DNA of 64,000 nt from positions 2,790,501 through 2,854,500 of the forward strand of contig NZ_PGEP01000001.1 of NCBI RefSeq assembly GCF_002797445.1. The letters run 5' to 3'. This document shows positions 1 through 9,745 of the stretch, in pieces (position 1 is the stretch's first letter; each line of letters opens with the position of its first letter). Below the pieces are notes generated by a model. That model worked only from the letters and a program-made list of their open reading frames with translations, made no database searches and had not been told where the DNA came from. Source of the DNA: Acidovorax sp. 69 (GTDB lineage Bacteria; Pseudomonadota; Gammaproteobacteria; Burkholderiales; Burkholderiaceae_C). Position numbers and translations under genes: made by a program.

Positions 1-202
1 AGCGAGGGCTGCCCCCAAGGCGGTATGGCAGCCTGGACGGAATCGCTCACCCAGTGACATCCAGAAACTTCCGCCCGGACCATCGCTGCTCATGGGCTCT
101 TTCGCGCCAAAGCCTACGGTGATTTCAAGATCCAGACGCACCCTGTCACCGGGGGTGGATCACACAGAAGCGCCAAACGGCTGGCTACGTGCAATCCATC
201 CT

Positions 203-1519
203 TCACAGTCTCCGCAGCGCCCAATCACACCAGTCGGCCACAGCAGCGTCCGCAGGGGTCGCACGGTCCGATAACTTGGGCCAGCGACGATGGCTGGCGT
301 TCAGAATGCTTTGCAACTGCCACAGTGCCTCTCGCCCCACCAAGGCCACCTCGGCCATGCCGATGGCATCACCCTGCAATTGCGCCATCAAATCGCCCTG
401 CTGCTGAGGGTGTGACCCCGCTTCCACCAAGGCTTTTTGAAGGGCAAGCAAGCGCGAGTCGGCAAATGCAAAGGCGCTACCTTCAAGGGCCTTGGTGCCA
501 GTTCCAGTGGCAGGGGGCAAGGCTGCCTTGAGCTGGTCCCAGTAAGAAAAAGCCTCGGCCAGCAAGTCAATCTGGCGCGAAGCATCATTGCCCAAGGGCA
601 TGAGGGCCGATTCGCGAGTCACCTCTTCCTGCAGCAAAGGCAGGACATGCGCGACCAATGCCGACGGGAATTTACGGTGGTTGAGCCGCAGCACCAACGA
701 CAGACGCTGCGCTGGCATATCGTCGTATTTTTCGTAAAACGCAGTCACCACCTCGGCCAACAGCAGAATGCGGCCCATGGGCGTGATGTCAGCACCGGCC
801 AGTGCGCGGGGGTAGCCGCTCCCGTCCATGCGCTCATGGTGCTCTAACACGGCCACTTCAGTGGCACGGGAATAGGACTGGGTATCGCGAATCATCAGCA
901 TGGCGGTGATCGGGTGCGCCACCAGATGCTTGCGCTGCGCACCGACCACCTTGTGGTCAGGGTCGCTCCAGGCCGGGTCCATGTGCAGCACACCCAGGTC
1001 ATGCAGCAAGGCGGCAGCGGCCAGCGCGCCGCAATCGCGCTCAGTGAGGCCACTCTTGATCCCCAGAAAAACGGCCACAGTCATCATCTGCAAGCTGTGC
1101 TGAAACAGCTGGGGCCGCTGGTCACGCATCACCGTGAGCTTGCAGGCCATGGAGGTCGGCAATGGCAGGGAGCGCAGCGGCGCCAAAAGCCGGGCCGCCG
1201 ACCCCAATGCCTCGACCAGCATGCCCGGCAGCACTTCCTGCTCAATGAGCGTCTGGCCCGCCACCAGCAAAGCGGGCACGTCCACGGGGTTCTCGATGGA
1301 CAGGTGGCGGTCGATGGGCTCGCGCAGTTTGTGCTGCACCAGGCGGTCATAAAGCCGGCTGTCGATGCGGGTCCCCTTTTCCACCAACTTGATGCCGTTG
1401 TCGGTGTAGATGGCTGCGTCGGCAACCACCGTACGCCGGTCAGCCATATCGGTCAGCGCGCGCAGATAGTGGGGGCTGTCAGTAGTGTCGATATCCGCAG
1501 GGAAAAGGGTATCTGTCAT
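203..1519 (-). CDS. HD-GYP domain protein, probable c-di-GMP phosphodiesterase or degenerate relative
   Basis: A 438-residue protein with an HD-GYP domain in its second half: an HD dyad (LLHDLG) near residue 175, a conserved histidine in LVAHP, then HHERMDGSGYP. Family members hydrolyse cyclic-di-GMP with a two- or three-metal centre. The usual HDIGK lysine is valine here (HDLGV), and the AD-x-x-DALT segment after GYP reads AEVVTAFYEK, so activity is uncertain. The N-terminal ~150 residues match no domain I recognise. There are no membrane segments, so it should be cytoplasmic. The ATG has no clear Shine-Dalgarno sequence. A perfect FNR-type box lies 86 bp upstream. Confidence 0.85.
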   Translation of the reverse strand: MTDTLFPADIDTTDSPHYLRALTDMADRRTVVADAAIYTDNGIKLVEKGTRIDSRLYDRLVQHKLREPIDRHLSIENPVDVPALLVAGQTLIEQEVLPGMLVEALGSAARLLAPLRSLPLPTSMACKLTVMRDQRPQLFQHSLQMMTVAVFLGIKSGLTERDCGALAAAALLHDLGVLHMDPAWSDPDHKVVGAQRKHLVAHPITAMLMIRDTQSYSRATEVAVLEHHERMDGSGYPRALAGADITPMGRILLLAEVVTAFYEKYDDMPAQRLSLVLRLNHRKFPSALVAHVLPLLQEEVTRESALMPLGNDASRQIDLLAEAFSYWDQLKAALPPATGTGTKALEGSAFAFADSRLLALQKALVEAGSHPQQQGDLMAQLQGDAIGMAEVALVGREALWQLQSILNASHRRWPKLSDRATPADAAVADWCDWALRRL

Positions 1520-1998
1520 GCGAGGAACACAAATCGTTACCTCGGACTATATGCCGTTCTCTTGCAAGGCACTGACACAAAACACTGCGTGGCTCCGAAC
1601 GGCCTTGATGCACATCAAGCGTTGCTTTGGAACTACGGCCAGATAGGCCTGCAGCCCAAAGGCGAAGGGCAGGAAGTCGGCACGAGGCGCCCCTTTGGAC
1701 TGTCCCAAATCTGAATCAGGGTTTGCATGGAACGCTGGGGTCTGAAGCCATCTTTTTGATGGCCATTGGCACTCAGGCATGGGTAAACCCTGAAAAGTTC
1801 CTCATTGATTGTTTCCAATACTGGAACAGTTAGTTCGCGACCCAGTGGTTTTTCTCTGAACACCATCGGCGTACAGTTCAACCCATCGATGAGCCGAACC
1901 CGCAAGGCGACTCACCGAACCCGGTTCAGCAGCCCTTCTTTGTTTTGCAGCCGTTCCGGTTTGATTGAGCCGCTTTTTTAACTTCAAGGATTTTCATC
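1520..1998. other. Intergenic region without a convincing gene
   Basis: This 479-bp gap separates the HD-GYP gene (leftward) from the tandem secreted-protein genes (rightward). Short open frames here have no recognisable product or ribosome site and look like chance. The one clear signal is the FNR-type palindrome at 1605-1618. The promoter for the gene at 1999 must lie in the right part, but I could not place it firmly. Confidence 0.6.
1605..1618. promoter_or_regulatory. FNR/ANR-type box
   Basis: TTGATGCACATCAA is a perfect match to the TTGAT-N4-ATCAA operator of FNR/ANR-type oxygen-responsive regulators. Its centre is about 92 bp upstream of the HD-GYP start codon and about 390 bp from the next gene rightward, so the HD-GYP gene is the likelier target. 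No regulator gene of this family is intact in the window. Confidence 0.5.
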
Positions 1999-2286
1999 AT
2001 GAACAACACCGCACGTTTCCTCTCCATCGCCGCTGTGGCCGCTTTCGCTTCTTTTGGTGCACAAGCCGACGAAGCCGATGCTTCGCAATTTTCCACCAAG
2101 TTTGAAACGAACCGCACCCGCGCTGAAGTGGCTGCTGAAGCCGCTACCGTGGCCCAGACCCGTTCCATCGAGCCCGCTGGCTCGCGTGTCGTGACTTACA
2201 AGTCCACGGCTGACCGCGCTGCGGTGCGTGCCCAGGCTGCTGACGCTGTGCGTACTGGCCAGATCCCTTCGGGCGAGCGCGGTTGA
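1999..2286 (+). CDS. Small secreted alanine-rich protein, tandem copy 1
   Basis: A 95-residue protein with a signal peptide (MNNTARFLSIAAVAAFASF, cleavage likely after GAQA) and a mature part rich in Ala, Thr and Arg containing SRTRAEV-like and AVRTGQIPSGE segments. This pattern resembles small exported Burkholderiales proteins often filed under DUF4148-like names, but I assign no function. The DNA is almost identical to the next gene 370 bp downstream, which points to recent duplication or gene conversion. The copies differ at the C terminus: this one ends in ERG. Confidence 0.8.
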   Translation: MNNTARFLSIAAVAAFASFGAQADEADASQFSTKFETNRTRAEVAAEAATVAQTRSIEPAGSRVVTYKSTADRAAVRAQAADAVRTGQIPSGERG

Positions 2287-2368
2287 TTCTTTTTGAATCC
2301 GCAGTTCCCCTGTTTGCGTATTTGTCAGTACCTCACCCCTGTTTTTTGAATTTCACTGGAGTTTCACC

Positions 2369-2662
2369 ATGAACAAGACTGCACGTTTCCTGTCTATCGC
2401 CGCTGTGGCCGCTTTCGCTTCTTTTGGTGCACAAGCCGACGAAGCCGATGCTTCGCAATTTGCCACCAAGTTTGAAACCAGCCGCACCCGCGCTGAAGTG
2501 GCTGCTGAAGCCGCTACGGTCGCCCAGACCCGTTCCATCGAGCCTGCTGGCTCGCGTGTCGTGACTTACAAGTCCACGGCTGACCGCGCTGCTGTGCGTG
2601 CACAGGCTGCTGAAGCTCTGCGCACCGGCCAGATCCCTTCGGGCGAATTCAGCGCCATGTAA
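2369..2662 (+). CDS. Small secreted alanine-rich protein, tandem copy 2
   Basis: A 97-residue paralogue of the preceding gene. The signal peptide is the same apart from one residue, and the mature region has only a few substitutions (S to A, N to S, AD to AE). The C terminus is longer, ending in EFSAM. A ribosome site (CTGGAG) precedes the ATG. The gene is followed by a strong intrinsic terminator, so the pair is probably one transcript ending there. Export to the periplasm is expected; the function is unknown. Confidence 0.8.
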   Translation: MNKTARFLSIAAVAAFASFGAQADEADASQFATKFETSRTRAEVAAEAATVAQTRSIEPAGSRVVTYKSTADRAAVRAQAAEALRTGQIPSGEFSAM

Positions 2663-2711
2663 TTTCCAGGGCCCGCATGCGATGCATGGGGGCTGGCGAA
2701 GTGCAAATGCA

Positions 2712-2748
2712 AAAGGCCGGGGCCCCACAAGGGGCCCCGGCCTTTTTT
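2712..2748. terminator. Strong intrinsic terminator, probably bidirectional
   Basis: A long GC stem (AAGGCCGGGGCCCC, loop ACAA, GGGGCCCCGGCCTT) is followed by a T run on the plus strand and preceded by an A run. It closes the tandem small-protein genes on the plus strand and could also stop scoB transcription on the minus strand. Confidence 0.9.
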
Positions 2749-2781
2749 ACTGCGCCGACACCGGCGGGCAGGTATGAATGA

Positions 2782-3423
2782 TTACTGGATCAGCGTCACG
2801 CCTGTCTTGGCCTGAAGGGCATCAAACGTAACACCCGGCGCCAGCTCCACCACCTTCAGACCCTCTGGCGTCACGTCCATGACGGCCAGGTCGGTGATGA
2901 TGCGATCCACCACACCCACGCCTGTCAAAGGCAGCGTGCACTGGGGCAATATCTTCATGTCTTCAGTGCCATCCTTCTTGCGGGCGACATGCTCCATGAG
3001 CACGATCACGCGCTTGACGCCAGCCACCAGATCCATCGCCCCGCCCATGCCCTTGACCATCTTGCCAGGGATCATCCAGTTGGCCAGGTCACCCTTTTCG
3101 CTGACCTGCATGGCACCCAGGATGGACAGGTTGATCTTGCCGCCACGGATCATGGCGAAGCTGTCATGGCTGCCAAAGATGGACGATCCCTTGATGGTGG
3201 TCACGGTCTGCTTGCCAGCATTGATCAGGTCGGCATCCACCTCGTCTTCGTTGGGGAAAGGGCCGATGCCGAGCATGCCGTTTTCTGACTGCAGCCACAC
3301 TTCTTTGTCAGCAGGCACAAAATTGGCCACCAGGGTGGGGATGCCAATACCCAGATTCACGTAAAAGCCGTCTTCGAGCTCATGGGCGGCACGGGCCGCC
3401 ATTTGGTCTTGACTCCACGACAT
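2782..3423 (-). CDS. scoB: Succinyl-CoA:3-oxoacid CoA-transferase subunit B
   Basis: A 213-residue beta subunit of a family I CoA-transferase. It carries the catalytic glutamate motif SENGMLG near residue 45 and the glycine-rich [13 protein letters not shown] segment. With subunit A it moves CoA from succinyl-CoA to acetoacetate or a related 3-oxoacid, feeding ketone-body and branched-chain catabolism into the TCA cycle. It is downstream of scoA with a 65-bp gap and almost certainly co-transcribed. PcaJ (3-oxoadipate) is the alternative, but the pair resembles ScoAB more closely. Confidence 0.92.
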   Translation of the reverse strand: MSWSQDQMAARAAHELEDGFYVNLGIGIPTLVANFVPADKEVWLQSENGMLGIGPFPNEDEVDADLINAGKQTVTTIKGSSIFGSHDSFAMIRGGKINLSILGAMQVSEKGDLANWMIPGKMVKGMGGAMDLVAGVKRVIVLMEHVARKKDGTEDMKILPQCTLPLTGVGVVDRIITDLAVMDVTPEGLKVVELAPGVTFDALQAKTGVTLIQ

Positions 3424-3440
3424 ATGTATTTCTCCAGCTT

Positions 3441-3512
3441 GTTCGGTGACGGCAGGCTTGCACGCCCGCCTTTTCGATAAACGCAGGCTTAAACGCCCGC
3501 CTTTTCAGTGAT
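3441..3512 (-). repeat. Short direct duplication spanning the end of scoA
   Basis: Read on the minus strand, the last codons of scoA and the bases after its stop (GAAAAGGCGGGCGT then AAGCCTGC) occur a second time about 34 bp further on, with two mismatches. The second copy lies wholly in the scoA-scoB gap. This looks like a small tandem duplication of the gene's 3' end. Confidence 0.6.
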
Positions 3513-4199
3513 CGTGCGCTTTTCGATGCGTTTTTCTGGGGTTGGGTTGTGCACGATGCGGTGCACATAGATGCCCGGCAGATGAATCTGGTCAGGCACC
3601 ATCGCGCCGGTCTCCACAATTTCTTCCACTTCAACGATGCAGACCTTGCCAGCCATGGCGGCAGCGGGGTTGAAATTGCGGGCCGTCAGGCGGAACTGCA
3701 GGTTGCCCGATTTGTCAGCGCGGTGGGCTTTGACCAGCGCCACCTCGGGCACCAGCGAGCGCTCCATCACATAGGTTTCGCCATCAAAGTCACGCAGCTC
3801 CTTGCCATCGGCCACGATGGTGCCCACGCCGGTTTTGGTGAAAAACGCCGGAATGCCGGCACCGCCGGCGCGCAGCTTTTCTGCCAGCGTGCCCTGGGGC
3901 GTGAACTCCAGCTCCAGTTCGCCTGCCAGGTACTGGCGTTCAAACTCTTTGTTCTCGCCCACGTAAGACGAGATCATTTTCTTGATCTGGCGGGTTTCGA
4001 GCAGCTTGCCCAAACCAAAGCCGTCCACCCCGGCGTTGTTGGAGATTACGGTGAGGTTTTTGACCCCCGAGTCGCGCAAAGCGTCGATCAGGGCTTCCGG
4101 AATGCCGCACAGCCCGAAGCCACCCACGGCCATGAGCTGGCCGTCTGCAACCACGCCCTTGAGGGCCTCGGCTGCGGAGGGGAATAACTTGTTCACCAC
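3489..4199 (-). CDS. scoA: Succinyl-CoA:3-oxoacid CoA-transferase subunit A
   Basis: A 236-residue alpha subunit. Diagnostic segments are [10 protein letters not shown] near residue 26, the SNNAGVD loop, [10 protein letters not shown], and [19 protein letters not shown], matching ScoA rather than PcaI proteins. It partners the SENG-bearing B subunit encoded just downstream. The ATG at 4199 has an AGGAG-like site (AAGGAGATC on the minus strand). It is divergent from the PAS-LuxR gene with 73 bp between start codons, so that regulator is a good candidate to control it. Confidence 0.92.
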   Translation of the reverse strand: MVNKLFPSAAEALKGVVADGQLMAVGGFGLCGIPEALIDALRDSGVKNLTVISNNAGVDGFGLGKLLETRQIKKMISSYVGENKEFERQYLAGELELEFTPQGTLAEKLRAGGAGIPAFFTKTGVGTIVADGKELRDFDGETYVMERSLVPEVALVKAHRADKSGNLQFRLTARNFNPAAAMAGKVCIVEVEEIVETGAMVPDQIHLPGIYVHRIVHNPTPEKRIEKRTITEKAGV

Positions 4200-4221
4200 G
4201 ATCTCCTTGTGAATTTGGATG

Positions 4222-4261
4222 CGCTACGATACTACGTACCAGAATAAGTAGTTTTCCGTAA
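4222..4261. promoter_or_regulatory. Palindromic element in the scoA/luxR divergent promoter
   Basis: ACTAC at 4231-4235 and GTAGT at 4248-4252 form an inverted repeat with a 12-bp spacer, and the flanking TACG/CGTA triplets extend the dyad. It lies between the divergent scoA and PAS-LuxR start codons and is a reasonable operator for the LuxR-type protein. No footprint-level evidence exists here. Confidence 0.4.
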
Positions 4262-4272
4262 AGATTTGCACT

Positions 4273-4818
4273 ATGGACGTTGATTACAGACTTGCTTTCG
4301 ACATGGCCCCCGTGGGGCTGGTGCTGTCACGCAATCGCACCATGGTCGATTGCAATCGCCATGTCTGCGAGATGTTTGGTGCCTCGCGCGAAGTGCTCAT
4401 TGGCCAGTCGTTCCAGGTCCTTTATCCGAGCGTGGACGAATACGAGCGCCTGGGCGCGCACATGGAGCCTATCCTGAACGCGAAGGGGCACTATGCCGAC
4501 AACCGCATCATGAAACGCGCCAACGGCGAGGTCTTCTGGTGCCATGTATCGGGCCGTGCACTCAACCGCGAAACACCGCATGAATCCGGCATCTGGAGCT
4601 TTGAAGACCTCAGCTCGCAGCGTGCCGTGAAGGCTGAGCTGACAGGCCGCGAACGCGAGGTGGCTGCGCGCCTGCTGGAAGGCCTGACCTCCAAGGAGAT
4701 TGGCAAAGCGCTGGAGATCAGCCACCGCACAGTGGAGATCTACCGCGCGCGCCTCATGCGCAAGTACAACGCCTCCACCGCTGCCGACCTGGTGCACAAG
4801 CTGTTGGCGGGAGGCTGA
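4273..4818 (+). CDS. PAS domain LuxR-type transcription regulator
   Basis: A 181-residue regulator. Residues 5-110 are a PAS sensor domain (DMAPVGLVLSRNRTMVDCN through the GIWSFEDLS strand). Residues 120-180 are a LuxR/FixJ helix-turn-helix with LTGREREVAARLLEGLTSKEIG and SHRTVEIYRARLMRK. There is no receiver domain, so a small ligand or redox cue sensed by the PAS domain is more likely than phosphorylation. It is transcribed divergently from scoAB and probably controls ketoacid use. Confidence 0.88.
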   Translation: MDVDYRLAFDMAPVGLVLSRNRTMVDCNRHVCEMFGASREVLIGQSFQVLYPSVDEYERLGAHMEPILNAKGHYADNRIMKRANGEVFWCHVSGRALNRETPHESGIWSFEDLSSQRAVKAELTGREREVAARLLEGLTSKEIGKALEISHRTVEIYRARLMRKYNASTAADLVHKLLAGG

Positions 4819-4833
4819 AAACAGCGGTCGGCT

Positions 4834-5226
4834 TCAGCCCTTCTTGGGCCCGTCGATCACCTCGGCCGCCGTGCGGAAGGCCTCCACCGCCGTAGGCAGG
4901 CCACAGTAAATGCTCGCGTGCAGCAGCACCTCCTGGATCTCTGCCGCGGTCGCGCCGTTGTTGAGCGCACCGCGCACATGGCCTTTGAGTTCGTGCTGCT
5001 TTCCCAGCGCCGTGAGAAAAGCCACAGTGATCAGGCTGCGCGTCTTCATGTCCAGCCCCGGACGTTGCCACACATCGCCCCACGCATTGCGGGTGATGAA
5101 CTCCTGGATCGGCTGGGTGAACTCCGTGGCATTGCCAAAGGCATTGGCCACAAAGTCCTCACCCATGACCTGCTTGCGCGTAGACAGGCCTTTGTCGAAA
5201 TCCTTGGTGGATGGGGGTTGCGTCAT
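4834..5226 (-). CDS. Carboxymuconolactone decarboxylase family protein
   Basis: A 130-residue protein covering a single CMD domain, with RNAWGDVWQRPGLDMKTRSL, FLTALGKQHELKGH and EIQEVLLHASIYCGLP. This pattern is that of PcaC-type 4-carboxymuconolactone decarboxylases in protocatechuate breakdown. The cysteine pair of AhpD peroxidases is absent, which favours the decarboxylase branch. No other pca ring-cleavage gene is nearby, so the substrate is unproven. It converges with the PAS-LuxR gene, 15 bp away. Confidence 0.8.
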   Translation of the reverse strand: MTQPPSTKDFDKGLSTRKQVMGEDFVANAFGNATEFTQPIQEFITRNAWGDVWQRPGLDMKTRSLITVAFLTALGKQHELKGHVRGALNNGATAAEIQEVLLHASIYCGLPTAVEAFRTAAEVIDGPKKG

Positions 5227-5303
5227 GCGGGCTCTCCATTACAGCGTTGAGGAACAGGGCCGCCATGTTAGCCGCCCTACCCCAGGCGATGCCTTGGAAA
5301 ACA

Positions 5304-5351
5304 GAACGCCACCTGACGGAGACCCAGCGGGGCAACAGGCAGGTGGCGTTC
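5304..5351 (-). terminator. Perfect 12-bp inverted repeat downstream of katG
   Basis: GAACGCCACCTG (5304-5315) pairs exactly with CAGGTGGCGTTC (5340-5351) across a 24-base loop. On the minus strand the stem is followed by TGTTTTCC, a modest T tract, so it may end katG mRNA or stabilise its 3' end. The loop is longer than in typical terminators. Confidence 0.45.
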
Positions 5352-5390
5352 TCCCAGCGCTCGAAGCGCACTCAGGCGTTCGTGGCCGTG

Positions 5391-7613
<2,223 letters not shown>

Positions 7614-7705
7614 TCAATTAATACAAATACATTGATAGTTTTTTATTAACAAAACAGTTCAAAGGATAGCCAGAAAGGAGAATGTGCAGCACCTCCAATT
7701 CATCA

Positions 7706-7748
7706 TTTTGATAGCACTCAGCGCTTTATCCATATGCACTTCAAGCGC
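7706..7748. repeat. Dispersed Comamonadaceae-type palindromic repeat, degenerate copy
   Basis: TTTTGATAGCACTCAGCGCTT followed by TATCCATATGCACTTCAAGCGC matches the family consensus TTGATAGC-TGC-AGCGCTTAT-cc-ATAAGCGCT-AGCAGCTAT with several changes. It lies between the katG promoter and the 3' end of the lactonase gene. Confidence 0.6.
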
Positions 7749-7797
7749 AATGGGCATGTCATCTGCACGCCTTTTCTCAAAATGCAGCCGCAGCCAC

Positions 7798-8721
7798 TCA
7801 GCGCGGCCGTGCCAACGCCAGGCCGGGCGTGTCCAGGTCCGCGCACAGGATCTGGCCGTGCGTCGAGTCGGTCACATACACCTCTCGGCGCGCTTCTCCG
7901 CCGAAAGCCAGGTTGGTGGTGGAGGACCCAGCGGGGCCGCGCAGCACATATTCCGGCTCGGCCCGGTGGTTCAGCACCCACACATAGCCCAGGCCCGGGT
8001 TGGCCACCAGCAGGCGCCCTGCCCCGTCCACCGCCAGCCCATCGGGGCCGCTGGGGCCGTATGAAGTGAAGAACTGCCCCACCTTGGCCACGCTGCCATC
8101 GGGCAGCAGCGGTACGCGCCACACGCAGTTGCCACGCGTCACGGCCAGATACAGCACGCGGCCATCGGGCGACAGGGCCACACCGTTGGGACTGGGCACG
8201 TTGTGCAGCAGCAAATCGAGCTGACCATTGGGCCGCAGGCGGTACAGGCGACCACTCGGGTCGTGCAGGCCGCTCTGGCCCTGGTCCGTGAAATAAAGAT
8301 TGCCTTCGGCGTCAAAGATCAGGTCGTTCACGCCCTTGAAACGCTCGCTGTTGCGGCGCTCCAGGTACGGAGTGACTTTGCCGCTGGCCACATCGAGCTG
8401 CATCAGCCCGTTTTTGTAGTCAGTGATGAGCAGCGTGCCAGCATCCATGAACTTCATGCCATTGGGCTCGCCGTCGTACTCGGCCACCAGCGCCCACTCC
8501 CCTTGCGGATTGATGCAAAAGACACGGCCCCAGGGGATGTCGCTCACATACAGGTTGCCGGCGTCGTCGAACACCGGGCCTTCCAGGAACGAATCGGTGA
8601 TGGTGCCGCCCCGGTTGGCGTCGGCCCAATCGCTGCGCTCGCGGCGGCGAAAGCGCTCGGGCATGGAGGTAAAGACATCGAGGTCACGGACCTCAGGGGC
8701 TTGCAGCAAAAACATGGTCAT
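7798..8721 (-). CDS. SMP-30/gluconolactonase family protein
   Basis: A 307-residue six-bladed beta-propeller of the SMP-30/gluconolactonase/LRE type. Signature stretches are LEGPVFDDAGNLYVSDIPWGRV, the metal-site region GVNDLIFDAEGNLYFTD, SPNGVALSPDGRVLYLA and PDGLAVDGAGRLLVANPG. Such enzymes open sugar or organic-acid lactones. I start at 8721 (MTMFLLQ); the longer open frame upstream merely translates an intergenic repeat (peptide GLSLSKP). It is the last gene of the catabolic run read leftward from 15736, and its likely role is lactone hydrolysis in that pathway. Confidence 0.85.
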   Translation of the reverse strand: MTMFLLQAPEVRDLDVFTSMPERFRRRERSDWADANRGGTITDSFLEGPVFDDAGNLYVSDIPWGRVFCINPQGEWALVAEYDGEPNGMKFMDAGTLLITDYKNGLMQLDVASGKVTPYLERRNSERFKGVNDLIFDAEGNLYFTDQGQSGLHDPSGRLYRLRPNGQLDLLLHNVPSPNGVALSPDGRVLYLAVTRGNCVWRVPLLPDGSVAKVGQFFTSYGPSGPDGLAVDGAGRLLVANPGLGYVWVLNHRAEPEYVLRGPAGSSTTNLAFGGEARREVYVTDSTHGQILCADLDTPGLALARPR

Positions 8722-8736
8722 TCTTTCATTAGCAAA

Positions 8737-8796
8737 CCGTTCACGCTGAGCTTGTCGAAGCGCCGCGCAAGGCTTCGACAAGCTCAGCCCAAACGG
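8737..8796. repeat. Inverted repeat with CTTCGACAAGCTCAGC arms
   Basis: Perfect 17-bp arms GCTGAGCTTGTCGAAGC (8745-8761) and GCTTCGACAAGCTCAGC (8772-8788) flank 10 bases, and CCGTT/AACGG extend the dyad. This sequence is a common dispersed element in proteobacterial genomes. It fills the 100-bp gap between the amidohydrolase and lactonase genes and could form an mRNA stem between them. Confidence 0.8.
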
Positions 8797-8821
8797 ATGT
8801 TTCAAGTGCAAAGATGCTTGC

Positions 8822-9742
8822 TCAAAATAGCCTGGAGGCGGTGGGGGCGGCATCGAAACCATACAGCCGCTCCGGGTTGTCGACCAGGATGTGGTTCATG
8901 GCGGCGTCGCTGCCAGCCCAGGCTTGTAGCAAGTCCACCAGCGCTGCATCGTTCACGGTGCCGGGTGCCTCGGTGGTGTGCGGCCAGTCGCTGCCCCACA
9001 CCAGCCGGTCGGGTGCGGCCTGCACCAAGGCCTGGCCCAGCGGCAACGTATCCGCAAAACTCGGGCCATGCACCGTCGAGCGCATGTACGCGCCCGAGAG
9101 CTTGACCCAGGTATTGCCCCCATCCAGCAGGCCACGCACCACGCGGTAAGCCTTTGCAGCCGGGCCTTCGGCCGGGTCGATGCGGCCCAGGTGGTCGATG
9201 ACCAGGGGCACAGGCAGGGTGTGCAACTGGGGGGCGAGCGCGATGAGTTGCTCAGGGTGCGCAAAGATCTGGATATGCCAGCCCGCGCACGCCGGGTGCT
9301 CCGCCACCTTGCGCGCCAGCGTGGCCAGCATGGCGGGCGTGGTGGTGCCCCACGATTGGGGCGAGACGAAATTGACGCGCAGCCCGCGCACACGGCGTGC
9401 GGCCAGGCGGCTCAGCTCTTCGGCACTCACGTCGTCACCCACCACGGCGACGCCGCGCGCAGCGTCGCCCAACTGGTCCAGCGCATCGAGCGTGCAGGCG
9501 TTGTCGGTGCCGTAGGTCGATGGCGTGACCACCACCGTGCGTGTGGTGCCCAGGCGCACCTGCAGCTGCCGGTACACCGCCACGGGCGCCACCGGTGGCG
9601 TGCGCGGCCAGTGGGCTGACGGCGCAAAGCGCGGGTCAAAGATGTGCATGTGGCTGTCGCATGCACCGGGCGGCAACAGGCGCTGCGGGCGGTTCAGGCC
9701 CACCGAGTGCGGCACGGGCGTGATCAGCGCTGGTAAGGGCAT
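8822..9742 (-). CDS. Amidohydrolase, 2-pyrone-4,6-dicarboxylate hydrolase-like
   Basis: A 306-residue TIM-barrel amidohydrolase (amidohydrolase_2 type). The metal site HMH is in GACDSHMHIFDPRF near residue 30, VIDHLGR near residue 185, and the catalytic aspartate in WGSDWPH near residue 250. The layout fits LigI-like enzymes, which open 2-pyrone-4,6-dicarboxylate or related lactones. The adjacent HMG-aldolase-like gene fits a 4,5-cleavage style pathway, but the true substrate is inferred. The start codon lies three bases past the stop of the Bug gene before it, so translation is probably coupled. Confidence 0.82.
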   Translation of the reverse strand: MPLPALITPVPHSVGLNRPQRLLPPGACDSHMHIFDPRFAPSAHWPRTPPVAPVAVYRQLQVRLGTTRTVVVTPSTYGTDNACTLDALDQLGDAARGVAVVGDDVSAEELSRLAARRVRGLRVNFVSPQSWGTTTPAMLATLARKVAEHPACAGWHIQIFAHPEQLIALAPQLHTLPVPLVIDHLGRIDPAEGPAAKAYRVVRGLLDGGNTWVKLSGAYMRSTVHGPSFADTLPLGQALVQAAPDRLVWGSDWPHTTEAPGTVNDAALVDLLQAWAGSDAAMNHILVDNPERLYGFDAAPTASRLF

Positions 9743-9745
9743 GGC

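Noticed and set aside
1..202. A gene entering from the left window edge
   Set aside because: I see no frame with coding character in the first 200 bases on either strand; it may be the downstream gap of the HD-GYP gene.
1547..1905. Short open frames in the gap after the HD-GYP gene
   Set aside because: They have no ribosome site or recognisable sequence and overlap one another on both strands.
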